64,000 nucleotides of DNA from Deinococcus sp. LM3 (lineage in GTDB: Bacteria > Deinococcota > Deinococci > Deinococcales > Deinococcaceae). A model generated the notes under the pieces. That model was not told the origin of the DNA, ran no database searches, and saw only the letters and a program-made list of their open reading frames with translations. Position 1 is the first letter of the stretch. Each line of letters opens with the position of its first letter. Positions 34,621-43,617 of this stretch are shown in pieces. The stretch covers positions 98,266 through 162,265 of the forward strand of contig NZ_MUFV01000005.1 of assembly GCF_002017875.1 (NCBI RefSeq). The letters are read 5' to 3'. The position numbers and the translations under genes are program-made.

Positions 34621-35472
34621 GTGAGTGCAGCGACTGCCGATCTCCACCACCTGCTCCGTCAGGGAGACCTGCACGGCGCTCTGGACGCCCTCACCCCCCT
34701 CCTGCCGGGCCCGCCCGGCAGCGCCACCCACCTCAACGTCCTCAGCGGCATCCGCGTGTATTGCCGCTGGATCGAGGAAACCCGAGGCAGCCTCCTCCAC
34801 GCCACCCACACCCAGGCCGAGGCGTACAGCGCCTGGCTGGCCGAGCACTACGCTCCCGCCACCCACAAAAACCGCCTCACCCAGGTCCGCACCCTCTACG
34901 ACCTCCTCCAGGCAGAGAGCCTCACGAAGGACAATCCCTTCCGGGACATCAAAGGCCCCCTGAACCGCCCGCACGACCACCGACCCATCTACAGCCCCAG
35001 TGACATCGACCGGCTCCTGCAGGAAGCCAATCTCGAAGAACGCGCATTGGTGCTTCTGGGCGCGCACGGCGGCCTCACCGGCCCTGAAGTCCAGAACCTC
35101 ACCTTCGAGTCCATCGACTTCGCCCAGGGGCAGCTCAAGCTCACTGGACGCACCGTCCAGGCCACCGAGGCCCTCATGGGCGCCCTGGAACGCTGGGGCC
35201 ACCAACAGGGCCACACCGCCCTGTTCAGCGCCACGGGCCCCCTCTTCGACCTCCCCACCACCTTCCACCTGCGAAGGCGCCTGCACTTCCTCTGCAGGCG
35301 CGCCGGCGTCACCTACCGCGCCTGGCACGCCCTTCGCCACGCCGCCGGATTACAGCTCCTCCAGCAGGGCCTCACCCCCAAGAACCGCCAGACCGTCCAG
35401 GACCACCTCGGTCTCCACTCCGAAGAATCATTACGGCCGCTCGTCAAACTGAAAAAGGCCACTCGGTCCTGA
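34621..35472 (+). CDS. Tyrosine-recombinase-like protein lacking catalytic residues
   Basis: 283 residues with the two-domain layout of XerC/D-type recombinases: an N-terminal SAM-like core-binding domain (residues 35-110; LNVLSGIRVYCRWIEETRGS) and a catalytic-fold domain (120-283). The HxxR box is present (HALRHAAGLQLLQQG). In GGLTGPEVQNLTFESIDF, however, Thr stands where the first catalytic Arg is expected (usually GLRxxE), and near the C-terminus (LGLHSEESLRPLVKL) Leu stands where the Tyr nucleophile is expected. It may bind DNA without cutting it, for example at the inverted repeat upstream. The GTG start is leaderless by promoter spacing. Confidence 0.75.
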   Translation: MSAATADLHHLLRQGDLHGALDALTPLLPGPPGSATHLNVLSGIRVYCRWIEETRGSLLHATHTQAEAYSAWLAEHYAPATHKNRLTQVRTLYDLLQAESLTKDNPFRDIKGPLNRPHDHRPIYSPSDIDRLLQEANLEERALVLLGAHGGLTGPEVQNLTFESIDFAQGQLKLTGRTVQATEALMGALERWGHQQGHTALFSATGPLFDLPTTFHLRRRLHFLCRRAGVTYRAWHALRHAAGLQLLQQGLTPKNRQTVQDHLGLHSEESLRPLVKLKKATRS

Positions 35473-35525
35473 CCAGCTTCGTCGCAGGGGATTGACCTTT
35501 GCGCACATTAAGCACATACGGGGGC

Positions 35526-36059
35526 CTATTTCAAAATTTTATTTGGGATCTCATAATCCCCTTCGTCTCTAGCATAGCTATACGTTCTGATTACGGGTTC
35601 ACAATCTTTCCATCCAATACTCAAAAGTATACTGCGATTGTCAAACATTGCCATCTTGTGTCCATTAACCAGAACATCCAGATCTTTCTGAACGCTTAAT
35701 CCTTCCTCTTCCGTATTCACAAACCAACTACCGAACCAATCCACTTCTCCACCATAAATATGATGAACTGCTTCACCTAGGCCTAGGGCAAACCTTGGAT
35801 CTATCTCAAGTTCAGCACTCCGTCCATCTTCATACCAGTAAGGCATCCCAACCGAACTCGCCATCACTATTTTCAAGCAGTCACCCTCGTGGTAGCCGAA
35901 GAGCAGACCGCTCAATTTACCTGACAATGACGCTGCTTGCCTCAATAAAAATACGCCTACATTACGGCTAATTTCTACGGAATTTGTTACGCCATCATTA
36001 TAGCTGGAATGATTCTTGAATCTCGAAGAACTCCATCCGTATCTCTCAGCTATCCTCAT
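35526..36059 (-). CDS. Hypothetical protein, possibly a degenerate JAB/MPN fold
   Basis: About 177 residues from ATG 36059, preceded by a strong GGAGGAG; a TTG at 36074 is possible but less likely. AT-rich codon use sets it apart from neighbours. The order SGKLSGLLFGYHEGDCLKIV ... VDWFGSWF ... GLSVQKDLDVL resembles a JAB/MPN domain with the HxH zinc ligands missing. This similarity is by eye and weak. If right, the protein would be a non-catalytic member. Confidence 0.45.
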   Translation of the reverse strand: MRIAERYGWSSSRFKNHSSYNDGVTNSVEISRNVGVFLLRQAASLSGKLSGLLFGYHEGDCLKIVMASSVGMPYWYEDGRSAELEIDPRFALGLGEAVHHIYGGEVDWFGSWFVNTEEEGLSVQKDLDVLVNGHKMAMFDNRSILLSIGWKDCEPVIRTYSYARDEGDYEIPNKILK

Positions 36060-36338
36060 CACTCCTCCACTCAAGAGAACCCCCTTTAAGCTGTCGTAGT
36101 CGATACTTTTTTATATGAAGCTTTAAGGCTAGACGTTCTCAACAGGCCGCTTGTTACAGGGATTCCCATCTCCGGAGCTCCATATAGGAACCCTGCTCAC
36201 GAGTAGGACCGGTCGGTCTGACGAGGCACGACCGGCAGTTCGTTGGAGCTTGGGCGCTCCTGAGCGGCAGATCACTTTACCACAGCTTGATGCATATATG
36301 CCGTGGAATGTCAGCCAGGACCCTGGAAGCGTGGAGCA

Positions 36339-36629
36339 ATGCCTTCCGACGGCGAACGTGCCCCTGGTCCTCCCCTACAGCGGACCCCTCTCTCAACAGC
36401 TTTCGGGTCACACATTCGGCAGATCCGCCTGGAGCTGGGATACTCACAGGAGGAACTGGCCGCCAGAGCGCAACTCGACCGCACCTTCGTTGGACGTGTC
36501 GAAAGAGGCGAGTTTCGAATCAGTCTCGAAAACGCTGCTGCGTTAGCCAGAGCCTGCGATGTCAGCCTCTGGAAAATTCTCCAACGCGCAGAAGAGACAG
36601 GAGAGCTTCCCACCAAAGACCCCTCGTAG
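36339..36629 (+). CDS. XRE-family DNA-binding regulator
   Basis: About 96 residues from ATG 36339 (a GTG at 36303 is in frame). A helix-turn-helix fills the centre: GSHIRQIRLELGYSQEELAA, RTFVGRVERGEFRISLENAA, ACDVSLWKIL. It is a stand-alone Cro/cI-type regulator with a short acidic tail. A terminator overlaps its stop codon. The target is unknown; the AT-rich gene on its left is divergent from it and is a candidate. Confidence 0.8.
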   Translation: MPSDGERAPGPPLQRTPLSTAFGSHIRQIRLELGYSQEELAARAQLDRTFVGRVERGEFRISLENAAALARACDVSLWKILQRAEETGELPTKDPS

Positions 36630-36656
36630 AGTCATTGACGGGACAATGACTCTACG
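36625..36656. terminator. Terminator-like hairpin
   Basis: A perfect 13-base stem, CGTAGAGTCATTG / CAATGACTCTACG, with a 6-base loop overlaps the stop of the XRE gene and lies 27 bases before the end of the convergent GNAT gene. There is no strong T run, so it may act in both directions or mainly stabilise 3' ends. Confidence 0.6.
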
Positions 36657-36682
36657 GGCGCCGCGCCCCACCGGCAGCCCAC

Positions 36683-37501
36683 TCAGGGCAGGCGGCGCTC
36701 GAGGCTGTCCAGCACAGCGTTCACGGCCCCCTGCCACACCGTGGACGCCATGAACGGCCGGAAGCCCAGCGCCGAGTTGATCTTCAGCATCGGGCCGTTG
36801 CTGTCCGCGTTCTGCGTTCGGATCTCGGTGGCGTGCGGATTCAGCCGCTGCATCTCGCAGATGTTCGCTGCCTTCAACCATCCGCCCAGCCCGTGCCCCC
36901 GGTGTTCCGGCCGCACCCCGGTATTCCCCTGCGCCACAATGCCCGGCTGCGCTGGCCGCCACGACAGGTCCGTCAGGCCCGCCAGCGTTCCGTCCGGCGC
37001 GCGAATGACCGCCGTCAGGGTCTGGCGACCCCCAGCGCGCGCCAGACGCTCCATGGAGCGCACCTCCTCGGGGGTGGTGCGCTGGTCCTCCACATCCAGC
37101 CCGTCACGGGGCGCGCTGTTCATCACGTTCAGCAGCTGCGCATACGCGTCCAGATCCGCGTCCGGCACACCGTCCGCCCAGACCTCCAGCGTGTACCCGT
37201 CGTCCGGTCGGGTCGTCCACGCTTCCAGCAACCCGTCGGGGATGTCCGCGAGCAGCAGGCGGTTGACATGATTGCTCAGACCCGGCTGGAACCCATACCG
37301 GCGCGCGAACACCTCGCCGGCCGGAACGCGGTCCGTCGTCTGCGCGATCAGCAGCGTCCGCCCCGAAGCAGGCCACGAGCGCAACTCCACGAAAGCGCAA
37401 CCCCAGGCCAGGAAAGACCCGGCGGGAACCGGCCGACAGCTGACGTGAGCAGCCCGCCCTCGGCTACGCCCAACCAGGGTCGCGGCCGGAAGTGGAAACA
37501 C
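36683..37501 (-). CDS. Tandem GNAT acetyltransferase, probably N-terminally truncated
   Basis: 272 residues. The C-terminal domain (about 110-272) is a complete GNAT fold with the acetyl-CoA loop VRPEHRGHGLGGWLKAANI and the ending KINSALGFRPFM. The N-terminal 100 residues hold only the back half of a second GNAT domain (VFARRYGFQPGLSNHVNRLL). Two-domain GNATs of this type are usually about 400 residues, so the first half is probably lost or lies out of frame upstream. Substrate unknown. Confidence 0.75.
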   Translation of the reverse strand: MFPLPAATLVGRSRGRAAHVSCRPVPAGSFLAWGCAFVELRSWPASGRTLLIAQTTDRVPAGEVFARRYGFQPGLSNHVNRLLLADIPDGLLEAWTTRPDDGYTLEVWADGVPDADLDAYAQLLNVMNSAPRDGLDVEDQRTTPEEVRSMERLARAGGRQTLTAVIRAPDGTLAGLTDLSWRPAQPGIVAQGNTGVRPEHRGHGLGGWLKAANICEMQRLNPHATEIRTQNADSNGPMLKINSALGFRPFMASTVWQGAVNAVLDSLERRLP

Positions 37502-37705
37502 CGACCCCGCGTGGAATGGGTCATGCTGCCTTGAACGGCGACCCGAGCCTCAGCAGATCAGTCACTGTGCAGGTACGCTCCGTCAACCCCCGTCATGCTT
37601 GGTCTTCGGTCCACCCACCGGTCATTGAAACGTTGGGCGTCCTAACGACGAGGAGCCGCCGAGCCCGATGTCATCGACCTCTGCAAGCACCTGCGGCGTC
37701 CTGGG

Positions 37706-39853
37706 TCAGTTCACTGGAGTCCCGGGCAGGTTTTCGAAGTCGCTGGTGGGCACGTCGGAGTCTGTGACAGGTACGCCCGGCAGATCGGCGGGGTCCGACG
37801 TCACGGGTGCGGCCTCGACCGGCGTGGCGGTGACTGCTGCAGGGGTCACTGGCGTAACAGTGACCGGCGCTTCCGGCTGGGCAGGAGCCGGAGTGGGAGT
37901 CGTTGCGGCCGGACGGGCCGGGGCCGCCGCAGGACGCGGGGTCACCGGCGCTGCGCGGGGCGGGCTGGGCTGGGCGGCCGCTGTCGCCGGACGCGCCGGG
38001 GCCATGGCGGCGGGTACAGGTGTGGAGGGAGTGGCCGGAATCTGCGCTGGTGCGGAAGCGGCTGGAGTGGCAGGAGGCGCGGCGGGGGTGGGCGCCTCCA
38101 CGGGGGCCGGCGTGGACGTGGGGGCCGCCTCCGGCGTCACGGCTGGGGCCGTGGTCGTGGGGGCCGGCTGGGCTGGCGGTTCCAGCGGAGCCGTCTCGGT
38201 GGGTGGTGTGGGGTCCGTGCTCACGGCCGCCCCGTTCGCGTCGGGTGCAGGCGTGACCGCCGGGGTGGTGACGGCCGGCGTGACGGACTCTCCTGACGCG
38301 GCGACCGGGGCGGGCCGCAGGAGGGTGCCCGCGACCAGGCCAGCGCCGACCAGTGCGGCGGCCCCCGCCACCCACAGCCAGGGCCGCGTCCGGGGCGGCG
38401 TGGCCGGGGTGCCGACCTCTGCGGGCGCGGGAGTGGTGCCTGCCGCGGCGGGGGGCGTGACGGGCGCCGGGTGGGGCGCCGCTCTCACCTCATGCCGGAC
38501 GACCGGAACCGCTTCTGCCGGGAAGGGCGCGTCAACGTCCGGCAGTGGGGTGAGCAGGCGGGGCGTGACGCGGGTGACCCTCACCGGGAGCGTCCCATCA
38601 CGCGGGGCGGGCAGGGAGTGGCGGGCGGTGGCCACGCGGGTGAGCGTGCCGATCCCGAGGTTCACGGCCTGCTGCTGCTCGTGGTTGTTCGCGGCCGCGA
38701 TGGTCCGCAGGGCGTCCATGACCTCGTTCCGCTGCGCCTGCAGGACGTTCAGTTCGCTCGCGCGGGCCACCAGGACCGGCAGGGGCAGCGGGCCGGCCGC
38801 CGGGCCCTGCGCGGCCCGCACCTCCTGCTCGCGGGCCGTCAACTGCGCCAGCGCCGACCGCAGCTGCGCCTGCAGGTCGTCGATGACCAGGCCCATCTGC
38901 AACTGGGTGTCGTTCCACGCCGCCTGGTTCTGCCGGATGTGCCGCTCCCACTGGGCCTGCAGGTCCCGTTCCACCTGCTCCCGGATGTCGGCTTCCGTCG
39001 CCTGACCGTACCGTTCCGACAGGACGACGTCCTCCACGTTCTGGAACGGCTGCCGCGCCGTGAGCAGGACCGGTTCGGGCGACAGGTACCGGTCGGGCGT
39101 CACGACGCCGACCTGCACGTCGCTGTTCATGGGAACGGCGAACTCGTAGTACCCGCCGGGGTTCGTGGTGACCTGCAGGCGCTCACCGCCCGTTTCCACC
39201 CACACGGTCAGGTCCACCAGCGGCGCGCGTTCCAGGGCGTTCACGACGCGGCCCTGCACGAACGCGAGGTTCATGGGTTGCAGGCCGAGCCGTTCAGGCA
39301 GGTCCGCGAATGGCGCTCCGTCCCAGCCACCACCGTGGTTCCTGAATGCCGAACGCAGCGCCTGGGTGAACGCGGTGGATGTGTTCCCCAGTGCGAGAAG
39401 CACGTGATCGCTGCGGACGATGGCGGAACCGGCGTCCGCGTTCGGCAGGAACACGGACGGCGTGACCCGCACGCGCGTGCCGTACTCGCGGTCCAGCCAC
39501 GCCTGGAAGTCGGCGGCGGTGTGTTCCGCCTGCTGGTACGGATTTTCCGACTCGCCCCGCTTGGTGTTGCTGATGATCTTCCCGGACCGACGCAGCCGCC
39601 AGGGGCCGTCCACCGTACCGTCGATCAGGCCGCCGTGCCGTTTCACTTCGATCAGGTCGACGCCGCCGGCACTCACGAGCGCGCAGTCGATCTGCCGCCG
39701 GTTGGGGCCGGGACTCGTGAATTCCAGCAGCGCGAACGCCCCGGGGCAACGCGCCAGAAAACGTTCCACGTGCTGCAGGGCCTGTTCGGGAATGTCCTGC
39801 TTGAGGTGGCCCTGTCCGACGAAGATCCGTGAACGGATCTCCGCGCCGCTCAC
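37706..39853 (-). CDS. NERD-domain membrane protein with proline/alanine/threonine-rich tail
   Basis: 715 residues from GTG 39853, which overlaps the stop of the preceding gene (GTGA). Residues about 25-165 are a NERD nuclease-related domain (RQIDCALVSAGGVDLIEVKR with Asp and ExK, then NPYQQAEHTAADFQAWL). About 190-265 resembles a carboxypeptidase-regulatory beta domain (TTNPGGYYEFAV). A coiled coil follows (about 285-390), then one membrane helix near 495 (WLWVAGAAALVGAGLVAGTL) and about 200 low-complexity residues. The N-terminus has no signal peptide, so the NERD domain is probably cytoplasmic and the tail outside. The downstream end has no obvious terminator. Confidence 0.75.
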   Translation of the reverse strand: MSGAEIRSRIFVGQGHLKQDIPEQALQHVERFLARCPGAFALLEFTSPGPNRRQIDCALVSAGGVDLIEVKRHGGLIDGTVDGPWRLRRSGKIISNTKRGESENPYQQAEHTAADFQAWLDREYGTRVRVTPSVFLPNADAGSAIVRSDHVLLALGNTSTAFTQALRSAFRNHGGGWDGAPFADLPERLGLQPMNLAFVQGRVVNALERAPLVDLTVWVETGGERLQVTTNPGGYYEFAVPMNSDVQVGVVTPDRYLSPEPVLLTARQPFQNVEDVVLSERYGQATEADIREQVERDLQAQWERHIRQNQAAWNDTQLQMGLVIDDLQAQLRSALAQLTAREQEVRAAQGPAAGPLPLPVLVARASELNVLQAQRNEVMDALRTIAAANNHEQQQAVNLGIGTLTRVATARHSLPAPRDGTLPVRVTRVTPRLLTPLPDVDAPFPAEAVPVVRHEVRAAPHPAPVTPPAAAGTTPAPAEVGTPATPPRTRPWLWVAGAAALVGAGLVAGTLLRPAPVAASGESVTPAVTTPAVTPAPDANGAAVSTDPTPPTETAPLEPPAQPAPTTTAPAVTPEAAPTSTPAPVEAPTPAAPPATPAASAPAQIPATPSTPVPAAMAPARPATAAAQPSPPRAAPVTPRPAAAPARPAATTPTPAPAQPEAPVTVTPVTPAAVTATPVEAAPVTSDPADLPGVPVTDSDVPTSDFENLPGTPVN

Positions 39854-40509
39854 CGCTCCACCCGACTGGTCACGAAGCTGGGCTTCCCGTCGAAGGAGCT
39901 CCAGGTGCCGTACAGCGTCACGGCGCCGCTGCGCAGCAGGTCGAGCGTGCCTGTGGACCACGTGCCGGCGTACACGACGCCCTGGTAGGTCTTCCCGTTC
40001 ACGCTGAACGTGTACGTGACATGCACCTTCTGCGCGGCGCTCGTGAACTTCCGGACACTGGCGGGATTCACGGTGACCTGATCGATACGGACGACCTTCG
40101 CGGTGGCGGCGCCGCCCGCCTGCGGGGCCAGCGGGGACGCCGAAGCTTTCTTGACGCTCAGGGACGGCCGGTTCGCGAAGGTCCCCCACACGCCCACGAC
40201 GCTGGCCGTGCCGGCCTCCAGGACGCGGCGGTCCGCGGCCGTCCAGTCCCCGGCGTACATGATGGCGTCGAAGGTGCCCTCGGGCGTCCCGACCGAGAAC
40301 TTGAGGTGGGTGCGCCCGGCGGCGCTGGTGTACGTCTGCACGCCGCTCACGCGGACGCCGTTGATGAGGACCAGTTTCGCGGCTTCACCGGCCCGCAGCG
40401 ACAGCGTCAGACCGAGTGCCTGGGGAGAGGTGGGCTGGCCGGGGAGGGCCGCCGCGAAACCGAGAAGGAGAAGGCCGGTACAGAACCACTGACGCAATGA
40501 GTTCTTCAT
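39850..40509 (-). CDS. Secreted protein with two copies of a small beta domain
   Basis: 219 residues with a signal peptide (WFCTGLLLLGFAAALPG). Residues about 48-125 and 138-215 are two copies of the same domain: YTSAAGRTHLKFSV...AIMYAGDWTAADRRVL...VGVWGTFANRPSL against FTSAAQKVHVTYTFSV...GVVYAGTWSTGTLDLL...YGTWSSFDGKPSF. The strand-rich pattern suggests an OB-like fold. It is co-translated with the NERD protein downstream, so the pair may act together at the envelope. No family name. Confidence 0.65.
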   Translation of the reverse strand: MKNSLRQWFCTGLLLLGFAAALPGQPTSPQALGLTLSLRAGEAAKLVLINGVRVSGVQTYTSAAGRTHLKFSVGTPEGTFDAIMYAGDWTAADRRVLEAGTASVVGVWGTFANRPSLSVKKASASPLAPQAGGAATAKVVRIDQVTVNPASVRKFTSAAQKVHVTYTFSVNGKTYQGVVYAGTWSTGTLDLLRSGAVTLYGTWSSFDGKPSFVTSRVER

Positions 40510-40711
40510 GAAAATCTCGCGGACTATAGGGCACGTTCCGCGCCCCCGATGCGCAAAACCAGCAAACGCCTCCCAGCCCCCCCAGAGGGGGCCTGACTGG
40601 ACAGCACCACCTGAATCCCCAGGACACGGTGCGGAGCAATTTCGGGGAGACGCGGCGTGAGGCCGGGCATATCTGCGTGGCGGACGAGCCGGGATTGCAT
40701 AGCATCAGGCC

Positions 40712-41461
40712 ATGAAGCTGAACGCCTGCGTCATGACGATGCTGCTGGCCGGGGCCGGTCTGGCCTCCGCCCAGTCCCGTGTCCTGTACGATCCCCGCCT
40801 GCCCACGCCCGAGCCGCGCATCAGCGAAACGGAACGCGGAAGGGTCAAATACCTCGCGGACCAGGCCGCGCAACGTGGCCTGTGGGCCAATCTCGACAAT
40901 GTGCCGGGAGGAACACGGGACCTGCTGGAATGCGGATCCAGAGGCTTCAGGATCATGGGCGTCGCTCCGGGAGCCTTCACGGTCAAAGGCGCCCAGCAGA
41001 CCGCCTACCTGTACGACTACTGCAATGTCAGTCACGCACAGAACCTCCAGGGTCTCGTGGTCCTGAACAACCTGGAAGTCGCTGCCCATTACACGTTCAC
41101 CGGCCACTACTACGCGCTCTACGCAGTGAAGGACATCAACCGGAACGGGTTCACTGAATTGGGTCTGGAAGGGTACTACGGCAACACGGGAACGGGGGAG
41201 GGCTGGCTGACCGTCGCGGAGCTTCAGCCTGTCCGGCGCAACCTGATGAGGCTGGATGTCTACAGCGATGACTGCCTGGGTGTTCAGACGGGCTGGAAGA
41301 GCCAGGTGATCCGCGTGATCCCCGGCACGACACCCCGGTACACCACGCAGTCCATCGCGGGCCAGTGCAGCAGTGAGCGCGTGGCGACGAGCGTGGGCGG
41401 CGTCCGGTCCATCAGCGTGCAGGCGACCCCGACCGGCTGGACGCCCGCACCACTCAAATGA
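40712..41461 (+). CDS. Secreted hypothetical protein
   Basis: 249 residues starting with a signal peptide (MLLAGAGLASAQSRV; cleavage likely after ASA). The mature part has six cysteines, aromatic-rich strands (YTFTGHYYALYAVKD) and an NRNGFTEL segment like an FG-GAP/calcium-loop turn. No family recognised. It is divergent from the operon on its left, with 200 bases between that hold no clear additional element. Confidence 0.6.
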   Translation: MKLNACVMTMLLAGAGLASAQSRVLYDPRLPTPEPRISETERGRVKYLADQAAQRGLWANLDNVPGGTRDLLECGSRGFRIMGVAPGAFTVKGAQQTAYLYDYCNVSHAQNLQGLVVLNNLEVAAHYTFTGHYYALYAVKDINRNGFTELGLEGYYGNTGTGEGWLTVAELQPVRRNLMRLDVYSDDCLGVQTGWKSQVIRVIPGTTPRYTTQSIAGQCSSERVATSVGGVRSISVQATPTGWTPAPLK

Positions 41462-41545
41462 AGTCCGGCGTACTGCCCGGACACTGACGGCCCAGCCTGC
41501 CCATCAGGTCGACTGGTCTTCGTCCCACCCTGTGCACGCCCAGGC

Positions 41546-42022
41546 TCAACGGGAACCTGACAGTGAGGCCGCGATGATCAGCGGGGTCAGCGCCGCGCGG
41601 CACTCCCGCAGGGCCCGCACCAGTTCCCCGTCCGAGTGGCCCAGGGTGGGCTGCTGCTGGAGCCGCAGCGCCTCCAATTCCCATGCCGACAGTTCCGACA
41701 GCCGATCCATCAGTCGGCCCACCGCCTGCCACTCGTCCCGCCAGCGTGGCCAGCCGTCCGTGCCGGAATCGATCTGGCACAGGCCGACGTAGAGTGCTCC
41801 TTCCGTCAGCGCCTGCCTGTGAACGCTGGCACCCGGGGCGAGGGCTTTCAGCACTCCCGGTCGGGGCATCAGGGTGAGGGTGGGAGGAGGGCCGCCCACG
41901 CGGGGCTGCGCGTCCGCACGTCCGTCGGCGGGCGTCCGGAGTCGCAGCTGCAGTTGACGGTCCGCGGCCGCCCACCTCAGGGCGTGCAGGAAGGTCGGGG
42001 TGATCAGGAGCGACGAACTCAC
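41546..42022 (-). CDS. Hypothetical protein
   Basis: About 158 residues if GTG 42022 is the start; that GTG overlaps the stop of the fragment upstream (GTGA). The frame is open to 42262, but the upstream translation is arginine/alanine-rich and not protein-like. The product has a helical end (WQAVGRLMDRLSELSAWELE). No family recognised; it could be the continuation of the broken gene upstream. Confidence 0.45.
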   Translation of the reverse strand: MSSSLLITPTFLHALRWAAADRQLQLRLRTPADGRADAQPRVGGPPPTLTLMPRPGVLKALAPGASVHRQALTEGALYVGLCQIDSGTDGWPRWRDEWQAVGRLMDRLSELSAWELEALRLQQQPTLGHSDGELVRALRECRAALTPLIIAASLSGSR

Positions 42023-42250
42023 CCGGCGGACCACCTGAACCGCACCGGCGCCTGGGGCAGCGCCTGCCCGAGTTGCCCGAAGTCCAGATTGGTGTGCCCG
42101 TCGCCGGCCGCCATGGCGATCCGGGCCAGACCCGCCAGCAGGTGCGCGCCGGTCAGCGAACCGGCCTGCGCCTGAAGTCGCTGCACGTCCCGCAGCGCCC
42201 CGGAACGGGACGGGTTCGTGAGGCGCCGCTCCCAGGGGCGCGGGGCGTAT
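42019..42250 (-). pseudogene. Fragment resembling a peptidase S41-like N-terminus
   Basis: A minus-strand frame runs from about 42250 to a TGA at 42019-42021, with a protein-like translation (ALRDVQRLQAQAGSLTGAHL, then ARIAMAAGDGHTNLDF). The GDGHTNL segment is typical of tail-specific-protease-like S41 proteins. No start codon fits before the divergent gene at 42264, and the catalytic part is missing, so this reads as a remnant. Confidence 0.4.
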
Positions 42251-42263
42251 GGTGGCGGGCACG

Positions 42264-43295
42264 ATGGATGAATGGAAGGAACAGGGACTGCTGCGGCTGA
42301 TCGCGGCCGGTCAGCCAGGCATGCTCGAACGGATCCGGAGACGGACGGATCTCACGCCGGCCCTCCTCGAGGCGCTGCGCTCGTTTGATCCGGTCGACTC
42401 GCTGGATAATCACTGGCAGTACCCGTCCGTGCCGAACTGGGACGACGGTGCGGACCTCCCCAAACGTCAGCAGGCGTGCTTCGAGCAGGTTGTCAGTGAG
42501 CTGGCGGAGCAGCGACGTGAGGGGCGACCGGAGGGATCGTTCAGGCCAGTGCTGAGCACGGAGATCGTGGACTTTGCGGGCCTCGTTCTTCTGGCCGAGC
42601 GGGGTTCTTCTGATGACATCCAGTGGCTGCTGAATCAGCGGCTGGTGTGTCCGTCGCAGGAATTCCCGCGTGGCTGGCCGTTGCCGTGGACACTGGAACC
42701 GGTGGGGCTGGAGTCATTACGCGGCCGCCTGAAGCGGGTGCCGGTCGAGTACCGGCAGGTGGCCCTGTTCGATCTGCTGGCGCAGGCACTGGAAGCCAAC
42801 CCGGCGCTGGACGAGATTCCCGCCGCCGAGTTGTGGCAGTTGACGCACTGGTGGGCCGCGCTGCCGGGTGTGACCGAGCGGCAGTGGGCAGCCCTGATGG
42901 TCCGTCCGACCCTGCGGGAGGCCGCGGCGCAGGTGCGGGAGGTGAAGATCAACGGGGAGTTGCATCACCGCCTGTACCGGTGGGCGACCAGTCGGGACGA
43001 CCGGACGCTCATGCGGAGTCTGCTGCGGGGGCGGGAGGCGCTGAGTGACGAGGCGTACCTGGACCTCGCGGGGCGGGTGTCGGTGGAGGACCGGGCGGCG
43101 GCCATCCTGGCGGGCGGGATGACGCCCCGTGTGATCGACGAGCTGCTGGAGGACCCGGAATTGACGCGCGAGCTGCTGGATCCGAGGGGGGAAGGGGCTG
43201 TGCTGAACATCCCGGTCGTGCATGGGTTCTCGGAGCGGTTCGCGGACCGGATCCAGGAACGGTTCGGGTTGATGTTGGACCGGGCCATCATCTGA
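42264..43295 (+). CDS. Hypothetical protein
   Basis: 343 residues from ATG 42264 (an ATG at 42249 is in frame). The protein is soluble, acidic and helical, with HEAT-like spacing in the C-terminal half (LMRSLLRGREALSDEAYLDL, ILAGGMTPRVIDELLEDPEL). There is no catalytic motif, signal peptide or membrane segment. It is a confident coding region by codon use, but I do not recognise it. Confidence 0.65.
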   Translation: MDEWKEQGLLRLIAAGQPGMLERIRRRTDLTPALLEALRSFDPVDSLDNHWQYPSVPNWDDGADLPKRQQACFEQVVSELAEQRREGRPEGSFRPVLSTEIVDFAGLVLLAERGSSDDIQWLLNQRLVCPSQEFPRGWPLPWTLEPVGLESLRGRLKRVPVEYRQVALFDLLAQALEANPALDEIPAAELWQLTHWWAALPGVTERQWAALMVRPTLREAAAQVREVKINGELHHRLYRWATSRDDRTLMRSLLRGREALSDEAYLDLAGRVSVEDRAAAILAGGMTPRVIDELLEDPELTRELLDPRGEGAVLNIPVVHGFSERFADRIQERFGLMLDRAII

Positions 43296-43617
43296 TGCGG
43301 GTGGATGGCCCGATCGTTGCCTGGCGGTGCCGTCCTCTCGCGCAGGTTGTTGTTCAGGCTGCCTCGCCGATTTACTTTTGCCACCTTCACGGAGGAATCC
43401 GGGTGCCTGCTCGAGAGCCAGAAGGACGTTCGCGGGAGGTCGACCGAGCGCAGCAGAGCGGCTCCAGAGGTGCCTTTTTCTGATGCCGTCATGCGAAGAA
43501 CGGCTCTCTCCTGCTGACGCGTCAATCTCGCGCCGGAGGACACAGGGACCTCCTCAGCGTGCTGTCCACAGGGTCATCGTGGTGTGCGCCCTCTCCCGGC
43601 GTGCGCTAGCGTGCGGC
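43296..43617. other. Gene-free stretch
   Basis: 322 bases between a hypothetical gene and the DUF3006 gene. Open frames on both strands lack protein-like composition. The region 43330-43500 could be an eroded gene fragment, but I cannot identify it. The promoter of the operon starting at 43618 presumably lies in the last 100 bases; no clear -35/-10 pair stands out. Confidence 0.4.

Noticed and set aside
37668..39005. 445-codon plus-strand frame rich in Gly, Ala and Thr
   Set aside because: It mirrors the Pro/Ala/Thr-rich coding sequence of the NERD membrane protein on the other strand; low complexity explains the openness.
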